In this document: positions 8,866-19,689 of the stretch, in pieces
Position numbering within the stretch: position 1 is the first letter of the stretch
Layout of the letters: the number at the start of each line of letters is the position of its first letter
Translations under genes and position numbers: made by a program
The notes under the pieces: generated by a model
What the model was told of the DNA's origin: nothing
The model's input: only the letters and a program-made list of their open reading frames with translations
Databases searched by the model: none
NCBI GenBank assembly: GCA_028023455.1
Contig: JAQFVV010000347.1
Coordinates: 436,001 to 500,000, forward strand
DNA: 64,000 nt
Direction of reading: 5' to 3'
From: Epiperipatus broadwayi
Lineage: Eukaryota; Onychophora; Udeonychophora; Euonychophora; Peripatidae

Positions 8866-11800
8866 TGTAACCATATATTTTAGTATAAAATATATTAATT
8901 GATGTAACTGGTATAAAAATTTCTCTTTCTTCTTTGGTGATTTGATTGGCTTGATTCACACTTTGAACAGATTACTTTCTTATATTATTTTAATAAATTT
9001 AAATTTGCTTCATTCCATATGCTAATTCATATCAGAATGTTTAACTTTTTAAAATTTTGACAACACATTAAAATTTGGTAAAATAGTATTAAAAATAATA
9101 TTTTATTTTTGTTTGTTTAAAATGATCTTAAAAATTATTTCTATTGAATTAAAAAACCATTTGTTCAATTAAATATTAATTATTAAAAATAAATACAGTA
9201 ATTACGTATGCGTCTCAATGTAAAAAAAGAAAAGAGCGTGAATTTAAGGGAGATCGTCTGAGAGTTTGCTTTTGGAGGGAGAAAGAAAAGAAAATGGTAA
9301 AGGCAAATGGTGTAAATTTGATAAGCTTATTTTAAAATAATTAACAAGTAAACGGATTACCACAAAGTTTGATATAAACGTAAAATAACCTAGTGGTATT
9401 TAATTATAAGATGCATTGCTAAATTTAAAAGTCTGTTCAAGTCGGCTGGCCAAGTGGATCAGATCACCGGTAACAATTTTCCAATATTACATTTTAAAAT
9501 GTCGGAGCTTCCCAGTTTAAAAGAATTAATTATAAGAGTTTGGTATGTTTTAAAATGTTTATTATTCTACAATTTGGAAAAATTAAATAAGTATTTTAAT
9601 TACAGAAGTTATATGAATATGAAAATTTGTTTTTTAAAAAAGAAGAAGTTTAAATTAAAATAAAATGTTAAAGTTATCAATATAGTTTAATATTTCTGTT
9701 TATAATTCTAATAAAAATATAGTATTGATTGATATTTAACTTTACAATGCCAATCATATATTTGCTAGTTAATTTGTTTAACATTTGGATAATAAACCAT
9801 CTTCAAAATAGTTAATCCAAGCTATTTTCTAATTTTAACGTCAGTTTGAAATGATTAAATTAATTGCTATAATTGGTATTCCTAGATTTATGCATGGATG
9901 AATAAATATTAGCATGGATGTGATAAACTTGGAATATTTTAATAGAGAGATGTAGAAATTAATAACTTATGAAAAACATTTTCATTTAAATTCTGCATGT
10001 CATGTTTTGAAACTGTTTCCTGTTTATGTAGCCACGTAAAATCGTTAATCTAATAGTGATTATAATAACTAATACCAATGGATAAAATTGCATGTATGGA
10101 ATTCAACGATAGTTATAGTTATTACTTCGTATATTTATTGTTCGACACATCTTACCTGGATTCCACGAATCATATTTAGAGTTCTAAAATGTTATACAAT
10201 CCAATTTGTGATACACACACCTGCTAAAATTCATGTATTGAACTATAAAATGCTATACATTTAATTTATGTCACACACACACCGTTAAATTTTATGTATT
10301 TGATGGATAATGCATTACTTTAATTTTATTGTTATATGAACTTGCATGTGAAGTTCATAAGTTATATTTTATTAAGTTTAAATTAATAGGGGTTGAATAA
10401 AATATGTATTCAAGAGAACAGCGCTTGTGAAAAAGCTTAAAAAGTATTAAATGAATTCATGAGATGTATTAATCTTTATGGGGTATTTTGTTAGTCTTTC
10501 CAGATTTATATTCCTATACTAATATTACTTATATTATATTACACGTTTTATTTTAAGAAAGATAGGTTAGTACATTAGTTGTCCTGATTAGCGTAATATT
10601 TTATTATGCAAGAACCCACATTTGCTAAAGTGTTAGTGTTTTTTTTTGAATAGTCAGAATAACTGAGGAGGATGATTTTGCACTTTAATGTGAAGTAAAT
10701 AGTAATGTTGTTTTATAATGTTAAAGGGCATTAATCTGTGCTGGTGGTTAATCCGCAGATTACTTAATTGCCATTTTTTGTATTTACACTCATTCCTGCG
10801 CTGGTGGTTAATCCGCGGAATGGTGTACTTGTACTTATTGCTTTATGATGGTGTATCAATCCACAAAATGTTTAGTGTTATTTAACTCCTATGTGTAGAT
10901 GAATGCATCCACAGGAATATGTTTTACTTCACAGATATGAGTTGGGCAAAGTATTTTAGTTAATCTGCTAAATCATCTTCTTCCATTTGGAAGTATAATT
11001 TATAAGTTAGATTATTAAATTGTAGCAGGACATTCTATTCAAGTTACTTCATAATAATTAACTGTTGGTTGATTATTATCTACCGGAACGTAAGTTTAAA
11101 TTTTCACATTATTTAATGATTGCATTATAGCTAAGTCCTACAGATATAATATTATTTATTATATTATTATAAGCTTACGGTAGGGATTTATTGAATCTGG
11201 AAATGACGTTAAATATTTCATGAGTTGATGCTGAATTGATTATAATTTCCTCAATATTCATTATATCAAATTGAAATATAAGGTAGGATTAGGTTTTAAA
11301 AACTGTACCTATGATATGTTATTGAAAAAAGTCGATGGAATTATAATTTATTTATTTATTTGTTTATTTATGTTTTTTAATTGTAACATTGGAATTAATT
11401 ACTTATTATTCATAAATTTGTAAATAAACGTTGATTTATAATTAAACTTACTGTGCTGTTGCTATGTGTCATTCTTAAAATCAGAAATCATAAACCTTGG
11501 ATAGAGCATACATTGAAGTACATACTATTGTCTACATGATATACGAGTTTATTAATATTTTTTGAGAAAAACATTAAGATGCTTTTCGTCTTTGGTAGTT
11601 TATGATTGGTAAGGTACAATAAAATCCCATTTACCTTTTCCATCATTTTGGCTTTGCGTAGTTGATTTTAGTATACAATACAAATTGATTAGTAAACCTG
11701 TAAACAGATTTACCAGATAATAATATGATTGAATATATTTACTTAACATTTTAAATTGTCATTTGTCAGTATAATAAGAGTCTCAGTGATATAGTAAACT

Positions 11801-12339
11801 ATAAAAAAAAAAAAGAACCCAAGTATTTATGTTTATTTATTGCAAAGCTTTACCTGGACTAGCATTTGTATTAAAAATCATATAGATGGTTAAAATTTCA
11901 TAATCTTATGTAATTCCAAAAATTATGCCATCTTGTACATGGTCGGCCATCGGGTCTCATACAATAAAAATCGCAAATTAAGGTTTGAAAAGTAATAACA
12001 TTGCACTTATAATTGTTTAACGTATTTTATCATACTACTATGATAGTTCTTCGCGGTACACCCTGGCTGCGATCAAATTAAATTGTAAAAAGTTTATGTT
12101 AGATCATTAGTTTGGTCTGTAGTTGTGGTCTTTGGTGCATAAAATAGATAGCATGATATGCTTTTGGATACAGCTCTTAATAGCTGACAATGTACAGCGG
12201 GAATTGATTAGTGATCGAAGTTACAATTCCTAGTGCACTTATATTACGTAATTGGGACCACACAATTAACGGTTACAATTTATAATGCCGCAACGAGTTC
12301 ATACACGATAGGTAGATGAGGGGCAAGTGAATGGTTACA
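8866..12339 (+). repeat. Right (3') LTR, 3474 bp
   Basis: It is colinear with 2511-5988. Differences are scattered substitutions plus a few 1-3 base indels, for example in the CACATG/CACG stretch near 10543. At least eleven sites that are CpG in the left LTR are TpG or CpA here, near 8957, 9010, 9238, 9480, 9696, 9798, 9893, 9996, 10869, 11457 and 12327. Only about two show the reverse. It ends ATGGTTACA at 12339 and AT repeat follows. Confidence 0.92.
10732..10918 (+). other. Stem-loop array, right LTR copy
   Basis: This is the same four-hairpin array as at 4379-4565. Hairpin 2 here ends CGCGGAATG instead of CGCAGAATG, which still pairs if the bulge moves. Hairpin 3 (TTTATG) and hairpin 4 (ACTCC) each lose a pair. 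So pairing has not been strictly kept in this copy. Confidence 0.5.
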
Positions 12340-12347
12340 ATATATAT

Positions 12348-12892
12348 GGTTACTACTATATTGATGTATATATTTGATTTTTTTTTTTTTTAAATGATTA
12401 AATAAAGAGCTAAACCGGGCTTAAGGGGAGGGGGTTATGCTCATTTATGTTAATGAAATATGTGTATGTATATGTTATTATACAATCAAATGTACAGAAA
12501 GAATCTTCTGGAAAAGCATATAATGTATATATTTGATTTAAAAACTAGCACTGGAATTTATATGATTCTATTAACATAAATCTCTTTCTCCTATCTAATT
12601 ATACCAACAATAACAATGACAATACTAAATAACCCAATTAAAATAAAATATTTTATGTTTGTGGTCACAATCAACATTTGCACACATTTATTAGATTAAC
12701 ATAATCGAAATATTTAAGGATTTTAAATAAAATGTTTCTTAATCTTATTGCGCTAATGTTTTTTTTTAATAAAATAAAATTTGTAAATATTATAATGCAG
12801 AATGTCTGTAGATTGAGAGTTCCATGCTAGCATTACAATATATATATATATAAGAAGTTAATTGAGTCAAACAAATCCATTTTTCTTATTCC
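12348..12892. other. AT-rich sequence, no gene seen
   Basis: Right flank of the LTR element. It holds a T-run near 12371, the word ATGTATATATTTGATTT twice (12344 and 12523 areas) and a short AT repeat at 12838-12852 preceded by CATTACA. I recognise no coding sequence. Confidence 0.6.
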
Positions 12893-13080
12893 TGTTACAA
12901 TGCTTATTTTATTAAAATTAATCAACCTTACAGTTTTGATTGACCAGTAATTAGCTTCACAACTAATTAACAAGAACAGGGGGAGGGGTTAATCAGTTAG
13001 ATAGCTCTGAAGAAGATTTCAAGAATCAAAACTGTGGGGTTGATTAATTTTAATAAAATAAGAAAATAAGCAATGTAACA
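12893..13080. mobile_element. MITE with ~50 bp terminal inverted repeats
   Basis: The left arm 12893-12941 (TGTTACAATGCTTATTTTAT to GTTTTGATT) pairs with the right arm 13024-13080 (AATCAAAAC to CAATGTAACA) with a short insertion. The 80 bp core has a GGGGGAGGGG run. There is no coding capacity. The target duplication is not clear. Confidence 0.65.
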
Positions 13081-13956
13081 ATAATAATAAGGCTAGATTT
13101 GTTAAATTTTTGTTAAATGACATGAGTAAAATTTTTGATTAATTTTTTTTAAATTCTATTTTATTTTTTGAAAACTTATTTAATATTCCAAATTCACAAA
13201 AAAAACACACACACCCGCAAGAAAATGTTGGTGTATTTAAGAATACTCCATAAGTTAATAAAATTATAACCCAAGATCACTTGAAGCTCCTAATACAGTA
13301 ACATATGTTATTAAATTAGATAGATGAAATTTATGAATGAAGAAGTAAATATAATGAATGAAGAAATATATAAAGAAGTAAAGCCCATTATATTATATAG
13401 ATGAATTGAACGGTATTTTGAAAAAGTGCTATATTGATTTTCTTTTATTAGAAAATAAGGCTAACTATAAATAAATAAAATAAAATTAATAGTGCTTGTT
13501 AATAAAGAAGCCAAAAGATGCAATATCGCAGATAAACAAACGAAAATATTAGCATGAGAAATGTGACATATATTTTTGGTTAATCATTTCAGTTCTACAG
13601 TTCCAAGCTCTGGAATAGGTAATAAAACTTTAAATAACTATAATATTAAAGAATACAATTGTATCTTAAAATATTAAAACAAGATTACAATATGATAGAA
13701 TTAAAGATTTTTAGAAACTAAGATTTGTTACATTTTCATTTACCATTGTCAAACTTCCTCCACTCACAACTTTGATGCCATCTATTTCAGATAAATACAT
13801 TGATGATTATTACTAATCATTTTCAAAACTAGAGATTATCTCTAGAACATATATAAACTTTTAAACGTCAGTTAAAGATTAATATATCTGATTTTTTTTA
13901 AAATTTACACACAGGGAGTTATTCACCATTCTCTGTCCCATACGTAATATCTTATT

Positions 13957-14147
13957 AGATATAATAAACATCTCCATACTTACTTTGCATATAATAAAGA
14001 TGTATATGAGAGATTGTTACCTAGGCCAACTAATGAGTGCTGGTTCACCACAAAATGCATCTTGGGGATCATTTGCCTTTTATTATATCTTTATTTATAT
14101 GTATTTAAAAAGAATGGGGAAGTATGGAGATGTTTATTATATCTAAA
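13957..14147. repeat. Inverted repeat enclosing a foldback-family fragment
   Basis: AGATATAATAAACATCTCCA at 13957 pairs perfectly over about 25 bases with the copy ending near 14145. Between them, about 14000-14080, is a right-arm fragment of the window's foldback family (GCCAACTAATGAGTGCTGGT then TCACCACAAAATG and GATCATTTGCC). The small open frame at 14014 is a by-product. Confidence 0.5.
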
Positions 14148-14969
14148 AAAAACTAAGTTTTACATTAAACTGTCTCTTCAATCACATTTGCTTTGTTTAT
14201 TAGTGAAACTAACAATTTACAAATGAAGTCAATACTGCAAAATTTCTATTTGAAAGAAATCCACCATTAGAGTATCAATGAATGTAGGTGCTATACACTT
14301 CTATGAATCAATGTTTTCACACATAGATCAAATGAAAATACTTTTATATTCATAAATAATGACCATACATTTGTTGAATTCACTGAAGCTAACCACAGTG
14401 ATACTCAATTAAACAACCTCTTTTATTTAACAATAAATAATCATAATTAAATAATTATGTTTATAGTAATAGTAGCAATTCACTCTAATTCTGAGTTATC
14501 TATTGAAAAGTTAAGGGCCAATGGACACTAAATGGATCTGCTGTTTTTAAATCCAACAGATTTATTTCAAACTATTGATTTTTGTCAAAAAAAGCTTGAG
14601 AATTGAACTTATATATCCAGTAACAATCTTTAATACTTTTATATTATTAAGGTAATAGACTAAACTTCATTAATTGCCTAATATTTTGAACATCATTACA
14701 CATTTAAATAGATCTGACATGATATTAGAGATTATATGTAATAGTGCTTTCAATTTTATGATAGCTGTAGTTACTCTTTTATCCATTGAATAAAATTTTA
14801 TATATCATCAAATCATCAGCTGACTTTATCTATTAATACATTTGATCTTAATTACAATTAAATAATTATATAATTAGAAACTAAATCAATTATTTTATAT
14901 AGCGCGAAGTTTATAAACTGTAATATTTAAACAGCATTAAACTGGTGCACATGCACTTTGCAGATTTTA

Positions 14970-15359
14970 ACTATAAATGACTGAAGACTAACATTTCAAA
15001 CACATGATAAAGTCTTTGGAAAAGATAGAATGGCCATCTATCTTTTCGAACCCAAATGCTTTTGTATGGGAAAATCTTAAGTGTTTGAAAGTGAAAGCGT
15101 GAAGATTAAATAATCACTTTAAATTACTTTTACATGCTTGAATGACATATTGTAAATTCTAATAAATTTCACTAACGTCATTCATTCAAGCATGTAAAAG
15201 TAATTTAAAGTGATTATTTAATATCTTCACACTTTCACTTTCAAACACTTAAGATTTGCCCATACAAAAGCGTTTGGGTTCGAAAAGATAGATGGCCACT
15301 CTATCTTTTCCAAAGACTTTATCATGTGTTTGAAGTGTTAGTATTCAGTCATTTATAGT
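14970..15359. mobile_element. 390 bp palindromic MITE, TA target
   Basis: The left arm to about 15148 and right arm from about 15175 are inverted copies over some 178 bp, with a 26 bp loop. The ends are ACTATAAATGACTGAA and its complement, flanked by TA on both sides, as for Tc1/mariner-type targets. Arms carry AGATTTGCCCATAC, TTTGGGTTCGAAAAGATAGA and GTAATTTAAAGTGATTATTT. Related blocks occur at 39060-39190 and inside the palindrome at 49.6-50.4 kb. No coding capacity. Confidence 0.78.
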
Positions 15360-15504
15360 TATAATTAGAAACTAAAACTTAAAATATAGTACTATCATCT
15401 AATATTCATAGAATTTGAGTACTTCTTATTTGTGGTAATTTTACTCTGGTTAAAGCATTTATTGTCTACTAATTTTACCCATCTTGCCTGTGTTCAAGAC
15501 TTTT

Positions 15505-15719
15505 CTCTATTTTTCACAAAGGCAAAACTTTCCATGCAGTAGTGCCACTCAGTGAAAGCCATAATAATCAATAGATCTCCTGACTAGCTAGCTTGTGGCT
15601 TTCATCAGTGAGGAGTCTTGGATTTGAGAGCACTGCACCTAGATCTCAGATTTTAGAATGGTAATCACGGTATGTTTGATGACTTTTCTTTATGCCTTTG
15701 TATCTATAAAAAATAGAGA
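15505..15719. repeat. Imperfect palindrome (MITE-like)
   Basis: TCTCTATTTTTCACAAAGGC at 15505 pairs with GCCTTTGTATCTATAAAAAA near 15693-15715. Inside, GCAGTAGTGCCACT and GTGAAAGCCA pair with TGGCTTTCATCAG and GCACTGC. The centre is near 15590 (CTGACTAGCTAG). No gene. Confidence 0.5.
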
Positions 15720-17300
15720 TAGTGAATATTATTAGATATATTTTAACTTCACTTTAAAGTTTATTTCTAAGATTAAATAGTATGTAATAACTTTTAATCT
15801 TGTAAAAAAAATTTTGAAATAATTTGTGTAGTTACTGAACAATATTTGTTATGAAAAAGTGCTGATAAATAACATTCTAAAACAAATTTCTATAATATAC
15901 ATAAATAAATAAATATAATCAAATCATTTTTTATTCCTTGAGGGTTTATAAGGCATTCAAACTCCAAAACAGAGTTAGGTGTTGATCCATCTACTTTGAG
16001 CTCCCGAATTTATAAATCTGGCATTGCATTAGAGTATGCAAGACATCAACAAATACATAAAAATAATATTTAAAAAGTTATCTAGGCTTGGTTTAACTGA
16101 AGAAATTTAATTGGTTCTAATGTATTTTAGGATTCTTTAATATCTAACCATACATTTAAATGAAAGAATAAGATTATAAAACCTATATAATAAAAAATTA
16201 ATTCTACTATTAGACGACATTAAATCAATATCAATTTTTGATGATCCTTTAAATAGTATTTCTTGAATCATGTGTGACTTTTCAATCTTTTCAAATCACA
16301 TTCATTATTGTGAATGTGGAATCCATAAAGTTCATTGCTATTTTTTTTTCAGTACCAAACATCCAAAGCATTGTGTATTTCCTAATAAATTAAATCATGT
16401 TTATGTTAATATAAAAAAAATTGAACCTGGTTTGATCTCATCAATTATTCTCATGCATTCTTCCCTTGCGGACCAACAGACAGAATAATTTATTGCCAAT
16501 ATTTTTTTAGCCATACAGATCTGATTTTTAAATGTTGTTTGCATCCGAGATATAAATTTTATATTATTTAAAACTTACACTGAAATATTTTATTAATAAA
16601 GACACGCATTTATTATATTGTGTTGAAAGGTTTTATCCAACCATGACGTAGTGAGTGAAAGTATTATATTGTAATGGCACATACACACACATGCAAGCAC
16701 TCATTTACAACTTAAAACTCGTGTACGTGTAAACCTTGTGAAAGTTACAGCAGTTTTATTTTGAAAATATATATATACGTATAAAAACTATTTGACACTC
16801 AACTAACTCGAGTCTTATCTCTTTTTTTGTTTATCTTCACTTCCTGACTCTTATCTGCCTTAGTTGCTACCCATAGCAACACGCGTTTTTTCTGCTCGTT
16901 GAATGATGCTGGCTACAATCAACTTAAAACCAGTGTCAGAGGGCGCTGCAAAAGAGATTTTCTTTTGATCTCATAACATGAATTTGTAACAAAAATAGAT
17001 GGAAAAAAAAAACATATTTTAATAGGGCAAATTATGAAAGTGATTTCTAATTTAATAGAACATTTACTAATAAAGATATGCTATAATAAATTAAAATTAA
17101 AGAGTGGATATATTTGTTAATAATAATTATTTTTAGATTAAAATATTGTAATAATTAGATAGATAATAGTAGAAAAGAAGGAAAAATAAAATATAGAATT
17201 ACAATTAAAAAGCGTGCGTTTAGTCTAAAATAAGTTTGTTACGCTTAATTGCTAGAGGTGTAAAATAATCAAAAATATTAGGTAAAAAAGGAATTTTGAT
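15720..17300. other. No gene recognised
   Basis: AT-rich. A 72-codon frame at 16270 matches no family I know. Near 16870-16885 GTTGCTACCCATAGCAAC is a small hairpin, and near 16935-16960 CAGTGTCAGAGGGCGCTGC is a locally GC-rich patch that may belong to an unrecognised repeat. Confidence 0.5.
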
Positions 17301-17309
17301 AATGAAATT

Positions 17310-17428
17310 AGACCTTTCCGTCTCTTCGCCCCACCCCCTCCAGTCTTTCTTTTTCCTTTATTTTTCCTTTCTGTTTCCCTCTCTTTTTTTCTCCCCTTTC
17401 TCTCCCCTCTCTCGGTCTCTCTTCCTGA
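17310..17428. repeat. Polypyrimidine tract, ~115 bp
   Basis: The plus strand is nearly all C and T with CCCC and TTTTCCTTT runs (CACCCCCTCC, CTCTCCCCTCTCTC). Such purine/pyrimidine-biased DNA can form triplex structures. The 62-codon minus frame rich in R, K, G and E is only its translation. Confidence 0.8.
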
Positions 17429-17524
17429 AATTCTTTGCACTTGAACCAGACACTTTCATTATCTTTTAACTATCCGGAACTGGAAAATAATAGAGTTATA
17501 GTTAGTCGCAGCTAAATATCTAAC

Positions 17525-18469
17525 ATTTAATGGATATCTTAAAAAATGCAAGTAATGAAACAGAAAAAAGTCTAAATGATTATTAAAGGTGTAATAAGTG
17601 ATTGAAAGAATGCAGTAATAATATTGATATTTTAAAAAGTTGATGGAGAAAACGTGGAAAAATTCTTAGCAATCTTTAACAGTTTTATACAAAATCTTTA
17701 TCAAGTTAATTATAACTTGTCTTGAGTAAGATTTGAATTCACGCTACATTTAAAAATGGTTTCAGCATAGTGGATAATATCCAAGTATTGATAGAAGTTA
17801 TAAAAGGGAGCAATGAATATGAGTTGTTATTAAGCTTTGGATTTGTAGATTCCATTGAATCAATACATTATTTCATAAAAATCAAAGCTTTGGACCTTCA
17901 AGGTATGGATCTAAGTTATCGTCATATTTGAAAGAAAATTTTATTGAAATGCAGCAACATTGTTTAGACTACATAATGACATTAAGATGTTTAACATGAT
18001 TAGAGTATATGCTACTTTGATTCTGTATCTCCAAATCTTTTTGCAGCAATTTTAGAAGAAATATTTTGTGGATAAAAATGAGAACCTAAGTGAATAAACA
18101 AACGTAAGTTGCCTAAATTTTACAGCGTGATGTGGTTATTTTTGCAAATAATACTTTTAAAATTTCAAATACAATTGCAAGAGTTATTATATAAAAGTAA
18201 GAAAGTAGAGTAAAAATGAATTCTAAAAACACTAAAGTAATATACAACAGATTCTTTTAGAAGATAATGACGATTGATATGTAATATATTAGAAGAAGCA
18301 AACAATTTTAAATATTTTAGTCAAATTATTAATATAAATGGAAACATAAGAATGAAGTTAATCTTACAATAAGATTTAAACAAGTCATTTTGGTAGAAAT
18401 AATTTAATATTAAAAGGAAATATGCCTACATGTTTGAAAAGGAAGATTTTTTAATATATACATTTTCCA

Positions 18470-18560
<91 letters not shown>

Positions 18561-18900
18561 ATATATATATGGATTTGAGACTCAAACACTTAGCAGAAAA
18601 ACAATTCAGTAAATTTCAGATCATTTAGCAAAGTATGAAAAGTTGAACATTGGAAATAGCAAGAATGAATTAAAAGTGAAATAATTGGGTGAGAGAATAA
18701 ACAGATGTTATTAACAAATTTTGAAAAAAAAATAAGAAACTAAAATTGAGAAGAATTAGATACATTGTTAGAATAGATAGAAATATATGTGTAGTTGACA
18801 CTTTAAAGTGTATCCCAGGAGATTGTCAAAGAATTGTAAAAGACAACCTATATAATAGATAAAAGTGTTTGCTGGCACAGTAAGAAAAAGAAAAGTAATG
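17525..18900 (+). pseudogene. Decayed RTE-type LINE copy
   Basis: It aligns by eye to the RTE copy at 52630-53900. Shared blocks include TGGAAGAATGCAGTAATAAT-like sequence near 17610, AGTGGATAATATCCAAGTAT near 17770 and ATGAATATGAGTTG near 17815. AAATATGCCTACATGTTTGA lies near 18418, and GAGATTGTCAAAG with ATTGTAAAAGA near 18820. Stops and indels are frequent and no long frame survives. The 5' part (endonuclease) and the 3' tail are missing. The stretch coding for the region before YGSETWTL has been replaced by a TCTA microsatellite (18471-18570). Confidence 0.7.
18471..18570. repeat. (TCTA)n(TA)n microsatellite inside an RTE copy
   Basis: About 22 TCTA units followed by a short TA run. Flanks are RTE coding sequence on both sides: TGTTTGAAAAGGAAG before, GGATTTGAGACTCAAACACT after. 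So the repeat grew or inserted inside the LINE. The 60-codon frame repeating SIYL is its translation. Confidence 0.9.
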
Positions 18901-19689
18901 AATCTTAAAAACTGCATTAAACATAGACAGTCTTTTATTCTGCAGTGAACTAATAATATTTCAAAATGATAATCATGTTAAGTTATAGTTGAGATATCAT
19001 ATAACATTTGAGAAATTAGCTGTCAGAATTAGCATAACAATATTGGTTAACAGATTTTGTTTTTGTTTTAATTTAGCTAAACGTTTAGCAGTTCACTATT
19101 ACAGCTCTGCATGGTTCTGGATATTAAAAATTAATGATAAAATTGAAAATATTATAAGTTGTGAATAAAAAAACCTGCAGTGCAAGCCATCACAGCTTTA
19201 AATTAAGAAACAATCAAATCTGTTTTAGACAAGTTTATGTTTGGCATTCATATGCATAGAGAATGTAAGATAAAAAATTTAAAAAACATAAAATAGCAAA
19301 AGAGATTATTAAATGTCATTAACTTGTTAAGAATATTGTAGTTCTCTATGCTAAAGAGGGCATAATTACTTCATCATCTTCAATTATATCTATATGCAAT
19401 AAATTTTCTTTAGAATGAGCTTTGATCTTTAATCTAATTAAGTTCATTAACTTTATTTTTATTATTCTTTTATCGTTTTACCTTTAATTTTTTCAAAACA
19501 TTATCTTTTTTTTTTGGCTATTTGCAATAATCTTTTTTTCATCTTTTCTTTTTCAGAAATTTTTTTATTATTAATTTTGAGACAACAAAAAAAAATGGAC
19601 ATAAATTTAAATATAGCAGGAATATAAAAAAACACTTTTTGAAGATATCAATATAAAAATCTCTTAATTCTTCATGTGGTGTGATGTGA

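Larger units (their letters stand above)
2511..12339 (+). mobile_element. Pol-less Ty3/Gypsy-type LTR retrotransposon, giant LTRs
   Basis: The 9829 bp element is bounded by near-identical direct repeats 2511-5988 and 8866-12339, each starting TGTAACCAT and ending ATGGTTACA. Order inside: primer binding site (5993), Gag-like frame (6573-8515), short Pol C-terminal remnant (8516-8710), G-rich tract (8853-8859), right LTR. No protease, RT, RNase H or integrase core is present in the 2877 bp interior, so it must be moved by another element's Pol. Both LTR ends lie in an AT microsatellite. The LTRs differ at roughly 35-40 sites by eye, about 1%, so insertion is fairly recent. It is comparable to LARD-type non-autonomous elements but keeps gag. 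Confidence 0.9.

Noticed and set aside
16270-16488. Cys/His-rich 72-codon frame as a zinc-finger gene
   Set aside because: Cys and His spacing follows no known finger pattern and the frame is isolated.
17252-17440. Arg/Lys/Glu-rich minus-strand frame
   Set aside because: It is the translation of a polypyrimidine tract.
18430-18612. Repeated SIYL protein
   Set aside because: Translation of a TCTA microsatellite inside an RTE remnant.
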